The position numbers and the translations under genes were made by a program. Source: Gnetum montanum (lineage: Eukaryota; Streptophyta; Gnetopsida; Gnetales; Gnetaceae). Taken from it: a DNA stretch of 64,000 nucleotides. Location: NCBI GenBank assembly GCA_015680685.1, contig MNCI01034296.1, positions 361,073 to 425,072 of the forward strand, given 5' to 3'. This document shows, piece by piece, positions 36,573-46,500 of the stretch. The notes beneath the pieces were generated by a model. It had not been told where the DNA came from and did no database searches. It was given only the letters and a program-made list of their open reading frames with translations. Numbering within the stretch: position 1 is the stretch's first letter; each line of letters opens with the position of its first letter.

Positions 36573-36995
36573 NCGAAAAATGCTTCAACCAAGATATAGA
36601 ATGATCATAAAACGAAAAATGAGGTGGAATATGGGAAGAAATATGGAAGGAGCAGAGAAAATGAAATGGAATCCCAAGAGCAAGTTTGTGTAAAATCCCT
36701 TGTGTATTATATGGTTACGGTGACTAAATAGAATTCATTCCAAATCTGGATTCAAACAAACCACATTCAATGACCTCGCATCAACACATTTGACCAACCT
36801 GTCCTCTTGAAGCAACAAGAATGCATTCATAGAGTCACCACCATTTCAAGGAGAGAAAGATAGAGAAGTAGGACACGAGAAAGGGCTTTAGTTAGAGGGA
36901 ACCTTTAGGCATGGGTAACATGTATTTCTAGTGCCATAACAAGTGTTTGTAGCCCATATTTTGTTATTATGTCTAAGGGGTGTGCTTTGAATTCN
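36573..36995 (-). other. Inverted duplicate of 35876-36289 between two Ns: probable assembly artefact
   Basis: 36574-36994 is the reverse complement of 35876-36289 with only a handful of differences. Single undetermined bases stand at 36573 and 36995. The 40 bp left of the first N (36533-36572, gttgttatttctcttatc...) are repeated right of the second N (36997-37036). Removing one 40 bp copy and the inverted piece restores one continuous sequence, as expected for a misplaced contig or gap fill. Confidence 0.85.
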
Positions 36996-37642
36996 CGTTG
37001 TTATTTCTCTTATCTTTCTTGTTCCTTTAGTTTTTCCACCCTATTGCTACTGGAGGTTTGCTTTTAGTTGTGGGGGCCCTATCACAAATTTTTCCATTCT
37101 ATTACCTATCTCACCCCTACACCTTGGGTAGTTATCAGTTAAAAACCTCTAACCCAGTATCTGCCATACTCACAACCCAGCCAAGGTACTTCATATCGGG
37201 GCAAGGTATCAACTACATTGTATCTTATCTATCCTTGCTAATTCATAACTATGTTGTGTGTGTAGATGGAGACCATACGAACAATGAACGAGGATAGGAG
37301 GGAGCACTTGGGATGGACTGGAGTGGAAGTAGTTCTACAAGGAACATGCTTCATCATGTGGCTATGGATAAACAATGGAGTGCACATTGCTGACATCAGT
37401 AGCAATGCACCTCATTCTCTTTTCTCTCTCTCTTTCTCTTCAAGCTATCAAATGAGGGTCTGGATGTCATCTATGTACAGTGTTCACCATAATCGTAATG
37501 AACACCAATGCTGTAATATGTTTGTCAATCTGTTCACCGGGCACTTTGAGTCTATCACCCATGTCACTGTCAGTTGTCATTCAGTCAATAATCCCATACC
37601 TTCCCAATATTTTGTAAGGAACTTGAGGATGAGTTTTCATTC
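36996..37642 (+). other. E2 region where the accessory ORF has been lost
   Basis: A tgtgtgtag|ATG at 37266 mimics the acceptor-ATG of the other elements. The 130-codon frame that follows (METIRTMNEDR..., 37266-37658) lacks the conserved accessory-protein blocks and runs through the 3' spacer and PPT, so it is unlikely to be a real protein. About 37580-37642 ('gtcaataatcccatacc') is the 3' spacer seen in E1 and E5. The U3-like promoter is not recognisable. Confidence 0.45.
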
Positions 37643-37655
37643 AGTCATGGGGGTA
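37643..37655 (+). other. E2 polypurine tract
   Basis: agtcatgggggta, identical to that of E1, directly before TGATGA of the 3' LTR. Confidence 0.85.
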
Positions 37656-38511
37656 TGATGAACTACGATATCAGGGCCGCAATATCACATCTGCGATATC
37701 CGGTCTACGATATCGGAGCCTACCAAGCAATATTGGACATCCAATGTTGGAGCTTATCTTGTTGCCTATAAATAAGAGGTGGGTGCACTTAGTTTGGCAA
37801 TAGGTTAATTTAGTCTCTTAGTCCCTTACCCAAACTCTTGCACTTTTTCATTCTCATAGTTAGAATTATTTCTGAGTGCCTACAATAGGAGTCATAAAGC
37901 AAACGGATCTTTATTCAAGCATTGTGTACCTGCCCATACCTTGTGGCTGAAAATAAAGACAAACTTTGTGATAACCCTTGCAGCATTTAAAAGAGATTAT
38001 CTCTTACCCTTCGTGTTATTTATAGTTATTTAATGCTTTCTGTAGTTAATTAATGTTTTCTCTCTCACCTTGTTAATTCTCCCAAGTAAGCACACTCAGT
38101 ACGACCACTTCGAGCATGCATGGAACACTTGGTAACCCAGTAACGATTAGCGTTTGGTAATCCCAGTAGTGCTACAATAGTTCAGGATGTGTATGGCAAG
38201 TGGGAACGGATGCTGGTGTTAGGACTAGTTAGAGCATAGTTGATTAGTTAAATTAAATTAGTTACTTAATTATTTCACTTCTCCCTTTTTAGCACCATGA
38301 CATAAAACATAAAAATATATAAAAATCATATACCTCAAGTTTACTTAACCATAAAATTGTGTTATACAAGTGAGCTTGGGAAGACAATGATTAACTAACC
38401 CATCCTTGTTCTGTAAAGGTGCATAAGCACTTAGTCCTTGGAATTCGACCAGATCGTGTATGGATGCTCATATTCATTTGGTTGAGCATAGGGATACCTC
38501 GTTGCTCATCA
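37656..38511 (+). repeat. E2 3' LTR
   Basis: Starts TGATGAACTACGATATC and ends GCTCATCA. U3 carries five or more gatatc/aatatc repeats (ctgcgatatccg, ctacgatatcgg). TATA box cctataaataag at about 37766-37777. Full length, 856 bp. Confidence 0.9.
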
Positions 38512-40498
38512 ATTGTGGTTTTCCATAACCAATTTTTTCAATTTAATATTTACCCTAGCAAGCTGCTCCTAATGTTGATGAATGAATTCTTGCATTTAAT
38601 CTTTCTAAGCATCAACATTTCACAAGTAATGATTCTATGTTGTCAATGCTTCATTCTCTTAGCACATCTAATTTGAATCTTTTTTGATTGAGTGCATTTT
38701 AGCTTCTACTATGGACTATTTAAAGATGGTCATCACTACCTCCTCCTCAACCTTCTGAAATCATTCTTGAAGTTGTTTGATAGCTTCATCCCTTATCACT
38801 GTTGGGCTAAGGATTATTTATTCTACAAGTTAGGCATGAAGTTCATCAACCTTCATGGCCAAGCATTGATTTTGTTCTTAGGTCATTTCTGGTTGCCCCT
38901 CCAAGATAATGCATTTGCCCCTTGTGTTTAGTAGCTTTGATTGGGTTGCGATCATGTTTTTCAGAAGATCAAAGATGTCCAATGTCAATTTCCTAATTTC
39001 TACCAATTGTTCTAGCAATTGTTTGTGTTGGGCTACGTTAAATTTTCAGCTAACCATGTCTACGGGTTTCTGCACATCTTGAAGTGTAGATACGTCTAGT
39101 ACAAATGCCGTGGGTGCGTTCAATGCTTCTACGACATCGTCAGCCACTAGTTTTATTACTGTCTCTTTCCCATGGTGTTGCATCACCAAGATAGTTGCCT
39201 CTTCACCTTCCTTCAACCTCACTAACTGGTAGCATTCCTAGAAATTTCTAGAAATAGATGATGTGTTGCTAGTAACACCATCACCTCTCGAGCATTGGGA
39301 TCCAACCTCGAAGGTAGCTACATTCTTTGGATAAAGAAAATGGGATCACCCCTCTCCATCTGGCTTACTATTTGGTTCACCTCATTAAGGTGACTCATTA
39401 TTGGCCAGTACACAAATGGATCTGCCCCACTCATTCCAACTTGCTACTCTTCTTCACTTAAGAGTTATTCTTAGATTTTCTGTAGTCATTCCATGGTTGC
39501 ATGGGCCTTTGGTGTTGTTTCTTGAGTGGGTGGTGGTAGCGGTAGCTCCTCTAATTGAGTCATTTTTAGCATCTTCTCTTTCATGATCTCAGACCATGAA
39601 GCCAAAGGAGTATACCTAATGTATCATTGGAGTAGCAAATGATGGTTCTCTTTTTGTAAAGTTTTCTGATGAGGCATGGAAGGGTAGGTTCTTCCTTCCA
39701 CGTTCATTTTCTTTGAAATGTTTTTCAATCTCCAAGTATAGTAGTTGTGGAAGGTTAATGGGGAACTTCCTTCTTAGAGTGGTGCATGCTTTGGTAGAGA
39801 AAGTAATCACCTTACTTGGCCTCATCATTGGATTGAGCTGATAGGCGACAATATTGAAATAAATCCACTTCGCTGATGTGGGTACACCATACTCCTTACA
39901 GTTCACCTCGTAACAATGCTAGGTCCACTCCTTGGCCTCAGGATCACCTTGTGTGGATAATTCTACTAGCTGTGTTCCAATGTTAGCAACCCAAATTCCT
40001 GTGCAATAGCTTCTACTAAATAGGAGACCTGAATGTCCTTGACTATGGATCTTGGCCTTCAACTGTTCTAGAAGAGGTCTGTTTCTCCCATGTACCACTC
40101 CCCACTAGACGTGATGATTGGGCACATGGGCAATGTTCGCAATAGAGTCTTGACATCCTCTGGAGACTTCTCTAAAAATGGCTTGAAGTTGATCTCTTGA
40201 AGAATGGATCATTGAATTTCTTGGGACTTGATGATATCAAGGTAAGCTTAAGTCAAAGTGACCTCAAGCCTTGGCATAGGTCCAGGCACTTCTCCTCTTG
40301 GTGATTATTTGGTTGATACTTCTTCTTCTAGAATTTATTGGAAAATTTCCAGTTCAGGCTCCTCCCAAATAGGTTCCGTTGCATAGGTTACCTCTGGTAG
40401 TTCTTGGCCTATTTTTGCTAGCCTCTTCTAGCTCTAGGTCATTTCTCTCATGGTTGTGAGGTTTCTCCTTTTTGCGGACATTTTTGCTTTGGTGCCAT
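38512..40498 (-). pseudogene. E4 accessory ORF, C-terminally cut by E2
   Basis: The start ATG at 40498 directly follows the acceptor gtgattatag. The N terminus begins MAPKQKCPQ and includes basic clusters in a shifted frame. About 40290-40090 corresponds to the E5 block TSPMWPI...SGEWYMGE. 39906-39616 encodes VITFSTKACTTLRRKF, INLPQLLYLEIEKHFKE and the start of the LPF...LI...C motif, resembling the 'putative plant transposon protein' domain. 39540-38512 is coiled coil. The E5 homologue continues for about 870 bp more. Stops are present; function unknown. Confidence 0.62.
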
Positions 40499-40821
40499 CT
40501 ATAATCACAATAAAACCATGGATTAGCAATTATTGTGTAACCTTAAAATAATTAGAATACCCTATCTCTTAAGGATGGTTACACTTTGGCTAAGTTGTGA
40601 TTATGGCTATTTTAATTAATCCATTTATCATTTATTTATGTATTTTCATTAATAAATCATCCCAAAGGTTGTTGGAAGGGTTAATTTATGAAAAAGTTGA
40701 TGTGTATATGTTGTTAAGGTTAGTAACCCTTTGGATGAGTTTTTAGGAAAATTTCCAAAAAAATTCATTGATTTTTCATCAAAAACCTAAAGGTTTACAG
40801 CCTCCACGATAAAGATCTTAC
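40499..40821 (-). other. E4 intron ahead of the accessory ORF
   Basis: On the minus strand ctagag|gtaagatc (donor, GT at 40821-40820) and gtgattatag|ATGGCACC (acceptor, AG at 40500-40499). Both match plant splice consensus and define a 323 nt intron whose 3' exon starts with the start codon. The same pair is present in E5. Splicing is inferred. Confidence 0.55.
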
Positions 40822-40969
40822 CTCTAGTAAGTGCAAGATTGAAAAATAGAGTGATTTGGACAACTGGTTGGGAAATTATGAGCTTTAGAAGGTTTTGGGC
40901 TCTGAAAAATTTCAAAAACTCCCCTTGTGTTATGAGTAAATGGCAAAAAAAAATTGAAAATTGTTTGGT

Positions 40970-41095
40970 AGTATATATAGGATTTTTATGATGCATCGAC
41001 GAGGTTTAGTCAACTAGGCCTTGTCAACTAGGGTGGATGTGTCGATGGGACCTCAATGATGCAACCGTTGACCACCATAGTCAAACTTTGACCTT
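40970..41095 (-). promoter_or_regulatory. E4 internal U3-like repeats with TATA box
   Basis: TATA (tatatatag, 40972-40979) with 'gcatcgacgagg', 'caactaggccttgtcaac' and 'gtcgatgggacctc' upstream on the minus strand. The E4 LTR U3 (63385-63482) uses the same words: 'gcatcaactaggcctcgtca', 'acgaggccc' and 'ccacatcgac'. Leader of about 120 nt to the splice donor. Confidence 0.55.
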
Positions 41096-42662
41096 AGTCA
41101 AACTTGTAAAATCTGAAGAGTTTTTGAGTGAAATTGGTGTCAAATGGAAGCTCTAAAAACCAAGATTAGTATGAAAACATGAGAAGATGGTTTTGAAGCT
41201 CATAAATTTAAAAAAATGGAGAAAATTAATTTGAATGAAATGAAAGATTAAGGAGTACTGAGTAATTTACACAATGGAAAATGTGAAAGATAGGATTGTA
41301 GTGATGTCAAAGGTAAGGAACCTTAACTAATCAAGCCAAGAGCTATGCAAGTGGATCCTTCCCATAGTAGGTTCATGCCCTTTTTGCCCTTGCATAACCT
41401 CAACTAAAGAGGTTGTGGGCCCCATAGTCAATTTAATGATCATGAAAAGTTAAATATCAACCCAAAAGAATCCACTCAAGAATCCCAACACATTAGACCA
41501 AGACATAGAGCATAACATAGAACCTGGTAGTGAGTTGAGTTATGGTAGCATGGATGGATGATAGAAAAGGTGGAATGAAGTTCCAAGTTGACATCATAAG
41601 AAGTCCCTTGTGGAATTTGTGTTTACAATGATCCAAGAAGTTCCATCCTCAATCCAAAACAAAACCAACCACTTTCAGTGACTTTGGATCGACACCTTAA
41701 GACTAATCCACCCACTTGAGATACAACAATGCTTTCACAAAAAAACCACCATCCCACAAAGAGAAGTAAAGAGATATAGGAAGTGAGAGAGAGAGAGGGC
41801 CTTAGTTAGAGGGGACCATAAAGCATAGGTGCATGGCATTCAAGTCCCATAACCAATGCTTGTAGCCCTTTTGTTTGTCCAAGGGGTGTGCATTGAATTT
41901 TCATATATTATTATATTTATTTTTTCTCTCTTTTTTGAATGGGAACCATACCATGTGAGGACTTATTCATGTTGAAGGGTGTGCTTTGAATTTTGATTAT
42001 TTGTTTGTTTTTTTTTTCAAATGGGAACCATACCATGCAATGATGTTATTTGACTTCCTATTAGTGGTTGGTGTGGAATGGAAAAAGGTCTATGAAAAAC
42101 ACATAAGCACTCAAGTAAGAAGAATAGGACAAAGAGTGTTAAGTCCCCTTGAAGTCACATCCTTTACAAACCTTTGAATCCTTCCTAATTTAGGAACTAC
42201 CAAGGTCACTGATTGATTAAAAGTTTCTTTCTTGAAAAGGGACCTCAAATTCCCAAAACAAAGAAAACCATAGATTTCATTAAATGGGCAGATGACATGG
42301 ACTCACTACCTATTCCATGAAAAATAAACCATATCAAAGTCATCAGACATTAGAATTCAAAAATAGAAACCAGACATCGACAATCACTCATTAAGCACAA
42401 ACCATCACTAGTAAACAGCAACAATAGCACTGTGTCCTATGACAATAAAGCATTTTTTATTAGTAAAAATGAGAAAATATCACACTTATATCAAACCAAA
42501 AAAAATAAAAATATATAAGAAAATGTAAAATAGTCAAGAAATTTTAAAAGTACTAAAGATGGTGTAAAATTAGAAAAATTGAAAATCAAGAATTTGTAAT
42601 AATTTGTAAAAATCAAAAATGTGAAAAACAAAAAGTAGAAAATCCAATAGCCAATTTGATGG
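41096..42662 (-). other. E4 post-pol spacer with conserved blocks
   Basis: Noncoding. Block B about 41346-41400 and block A about 41815-41850 (aggcat-like, decayed to aagcataggtgcatgg). Two copies of a 'gggaaccataccatg' repeat (about 41940 and 42024) frame an ' aagggtgtgctttgaatt' motif also found in E2 and E5. The T-rich tract after pol is 42480-42660. Confidence 0.5.
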
Positions 42663-45600
42663 TTAGCACAAATGGTCGTCTCCCCCACGACTGAGTTGGA
42701 AGGAGGAGATCTAAAAAATAGAACATGATTGTCCATTTGTTGAGGCAGTATTTACACTGGCCTATCTTAGTTCTAGGAAAGGCTTCACTTGTTGGATGTT
42801 GACCAACTACTTTTTTGGACTGTTAGATTTGTAAATCAACATGATCCTAGAGGGAAAGGGTTGATCAATTATATAGGGTCCTTCCCAAAATGTTTGGAAT
42901 TTTATCTTTTGGAGTACATGTGTGGGGTTCCAATAAAGAACCTTATCTCCTGGTTGAAGCTTTACTTTCCTGATTCTAAGGTCATGATGTTGCTTGTTGA
43001 ATGCCATGTTCACCTCATTCAAGGATAAGGCCACTAAGCAATTTTTGTCTAACATGTTCAGATTGATCAATCTTTCCTCTATGCTAGACTTAGGTTAAGG
43101 TTTAGATTACATGTCATTGAGAGTGTACAAAGTTCGAATTGGATTGGGAGCATTGGAAGTTTCCAGTACACTAACTTGTAGGGAGAATAGCCAATAGGAA
43201 GTTTCCAAGTTGAATGATAAGCCTAGAGAGGATCATTAAGTTTTGTACACCAATCCTTTCTATATTTGCTAATGGTTCGCATTAGTATTTTTGTAATCTC
43301 CTAGTTGGTTACCTTTGCTTGATTGTTGGCTTGGGGGTGGTAAGGTGTTATTAATTTATGTTCTATCCACAAGAATTACATTAATTTTCTAAATGTGGCA
43401 CCTATGAAATGAGTTCCATGATCAAAAATTAGTGAATGTGGCACCCCAAACCTATTCACAATATTTTGTTGTATAAATTTGGCAGTAGTGGATGATGTAT
43501 GATTAGTAACGATTGCCACTTCTACCCATTTTGTGTAGTAGTCAATTGCTACTATAATATACGCCTCTTTGTTGGACATGGATGTGATGGGATCCATGAA
43601 GTTAACACCCCATATGTCAAAAGGTTCTAGTGGATGAATCCCCTAGTGAGGACCTTCCATGTGAGCAATCATCTCCCTATCACATTGACAACATTTACAA
43701 GACTCGACGAATTGGTGGACATCCCTAAAGATTGTAGGCCAATAGTATCCTGCCATCAAGATTTTTATGATCATGCGTCTTCCTACATAGTGGCCTCTGC
43801 AAGGCCCTTCATGAGCATCCTGGAGAATGTGTAGTTGATCTTCATTAGGGACACACCAACGAATTAGGCCATCGACACACACCTTGTAAAGGCATCCATT
43901 AATTTCCATGAAGTATTTGATTTGATGAAGAAATTGTTGCTTCTTCTAAAATCCAAGTCTTGTGGCATCTCTTGAGTGAGAAGATATGTGAGGATGTCAT
44001 TATACCATGTTACTTTTTTAGGCATTTATTCATTTATTGCTCCTATAAAAAGGAGTTCATTTGGAAACTGATTAGAGAGTAGGCTCTCCTCCTCTTTGTT
44101 ATCTTATCTTAAGTAGAGAGATTGTCAACGATCACATTCTCAGTCCCTTTTCAATATACCATAGTGAGATCAAATTCTTCCAAGATTACAAGCCACTATA
44201 TGACACGAGGGCTCACTGTCGACTTATTCAAGAGGAAGGAAATTGCACTGTGGTCTGTATGTACAAATGCTTTCTAACATAGCACATAATGTCTAAAATT
44301 TTCTAGCATGTACACCACTGCTATTAATTATTTCTTCGTGGTGGTGTAACTTAATTGTGCTCCCACACTACTTTGAGTCACGTAGTGGATATAATATGGA
44401 CACTTCTTATCATCCATCTATGTGAGCACTACTCCCAAAGCATAGTTAGATGCGTCTGTCATGATATGGAATTGTTTGGACCAGTCTAGTTCTTATAGGA
44501 TTGGTGTTTCTACGAGTTTCTCCTTTAATTTTTGGAATACCTGTTCACATTCCTTGGTCCAAATGAAAGTTGCATCTTTATTTGTAAGCTCTACCAATGG
44601 CTTTTCAATCTTAGAGAGATTCTCAGTAAATCACTAGTAGTGATCTACCAATGCATTGGTGTTTCTATGAGTTTCTCCTTTAATTTTTGGAATACCTGTT
44701 CACATCCTTGGTCCAAATGAAAGATGCATTTTTCTTTGTAAGCTCTACCAATCGCTTTGCAATCTTAGAGAAATTCTTAATAAATCACCAGTAGTAGCCA
44801 ATGTGTCCAAGGAATGACCGAACATCTTTAACAGTCTCTAGTTGGTGTGTTTTTCTTTGGATGATCCTTATCTTTTTTGGGTCTACCTTAATCCCTTTCT
44901 GCAAAATTTGGTGCCCTAGCACAATGCCTTCTTGGACCATGAGATGGCTCTTTTGCCAATTGAGTCATAGGTTTGTCTCTACACATCTCTTCAATACTTG
45001 CTCAAGTCAGCCCAAGGCTTGCTCAAAGGTAGCTTCATAGGTGAAAAAGTCATCCATGAAGACTTCAACACTATTAACGATTTGTTTTTGAAAGATACTA
45101 AGGACCAATTGTTAAAATGTTGTAGGGGCATTGCATAGGCCAAATGGCATCTTACAATATGCAAAATTCCCCCAAGGACTTGTAAATGTTGTCTTGGCCA
45201 AATCTTTGGGTGCAATTTGGATTTGGTTATAGCCACTATAATCATACAAAATGCTATAGAAACAATGCCCAAATATGGTGTCTAACACTTGACCTACAAA
45301 TGACAAAGAAAAGTGATCCTCAAATGTTGCCATATTTAATAGCCTAAATTCGATGCAAACCTACCATTTGCCATCCTTCTTTGGTGCTATTATGAGTGGG
45401 CTAACCCGCTCACTATCTGCAATTGGATGGATGAACCCTACCTTGAGAAGTTGCTCAATTTCCTTTTTGACAATTTGGTGTTCAACCACCTTTGTGATTG
45501 CCTTCTAGGCTTCATGGTTGGGTCAGTGTATATGCAATGCTGGCATATCCTTGGATCGATTCCTGTTAGCTCTAAATATGACCAAGCAAAGGCTATTGAC

Positions 45601-46500
45601 CATTTATTCACCACCTTCAACAACTTTTCTTTTTGTTCAGGAGCAAGTTTGGCATTAATGATGACTGGTTTACCATTGTTTAGAAATGCATACTCCATAC
45701 CGACTGGTAACGTTTTAGTTCTAAGGGCTTCTACTTAAAGTGATCAGGGATCTCCAACTCTCCCCAATAGGTATTATCATCTTCATTATAGAGTTGGAAA
45801 TGAACTTCTTTAATTTTGTTCATGCCTTCAACATATGCACAAGTTAGGCTCTTAGTTGGTTCCATGCATATTATGCTACTAATGGAATTAGCCATCAACC
45901 ACCTGGTCCATTCCTGTTTTGTGGCTACTGTGTATAGACACTTTTGAATGTTGATCTCCTATACACACTGATTGCATGCTTTAATGTGTGTACTCTTGAT
46001 GGACCAAATCTTTTACAGGCAATTGCACCCATTATCATTGTACGCGATGCATGGAATACATTTCTTCTCAATCTTTCCTAGCTTATTTACCTTAGATATG
46101 TTGAGGGATAGGTCCCTTATGCCCATTCGTGCATCGACCATGCTTAACTAAGCCCTTTCCATGATGATGGGGAAGTCACTTTTGCAGTTCTTAACCTTGA
46201 TTACTAGAAAATAGGTAGGATAGGACCACCCAAAAACTATGGTCACAATGTCCTCTACTAATCCCAAAGGGATAGTAATTGATTGATCTACAAATTCTAA
46301 ATGAATGTTACTCTTCTTGAGAGGTGGTAGGTCCTAGGCTTTGTACATGTCATGGGAGATGAGGTTAACTTCGAAACCAGAATCAAGAAGAGCTTTGCAT
46401 GGATCTTGTCCAGCAATTTATACATAGCTGAGTGGACTTTCTAGGTTAGATACTTTTGTACGAAGATTGCCAACCTTGATCCAGTTAGAAATAGCATGCG
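42663..46500 (-). pseudogene. pol: E4 pol: protease, RT, RNase H, integrase (decayed)
   Basis: Protease near 46400 retains ALLDSG (catalytic Asp-Ser-Gly) and VNLISHDMYKA. RT 45700-44950 shows MATFEDHFSLSF, YSGYNQIQIAPKD, MPFGLCNAP and a preserved VFMDDFFTYE active site near 45040. RNase H about 44620-44080. Integrase 43909-42663 has a zinc-binding region (HEGPCRGHYVGRR ... CKCCQCD), core IVAIDYYTKWVE and LIFDHGTHF, QAKVTN with Lys for the expected Glu near 43320, then PGDKVLYWNPTHV, ending GGDDHLC. A 155 bp tandem duplication (44501-44810) breaks the RT/RNase H linker. Several stops. Confidence 0.82.
44501..44810 (-). repeat. 155 bp tandem duplication inside E4 pol
   Basis: 'ttggtgtttctacgagttt' at 44501 recurs as 'ttggtgtttctatgagttt' at 44656, and the match runs through 'ggaatacctgttcacat' and 'gtaagctctaccaat'. 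The second copy has diverged slightly. E5 and E2 have one copy. Confidence 0.85.

Larger units (their letters stand above)
28161..38511 (+). mobile_element. E2: Athila-like LTR retrotransposon with gag-pol, accessory ORF lost
   Basis: Plus-strand element: 5' LTR 28161-28946 (5' truncated), PBS 28948-28965, gag from 29093, pol 31609-35303, spacer, PPT and 3' LTR 37656-38511. CpG loss is milder than in E1: the PBS keeps two CpG sites. The 3' side enters the accessory ORF of E4 directly at 38512. The left target flank is missing, so no target duplication can be shown. Confidence 0.85.

Noticed and set aside
36573-36995. Natural 420 bp inverted repeat or hairpin element
   Set aside because: Flanking Ns plus the 40 bp direct repeat outside them fit an assembly error better than a biological palindrome.
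37266-37658. 130-codon ATG frame in E2
   Set aside because: It runs through the 3' spacer and polypurine tract and has none of the accessory-protein blocks; chance frame.
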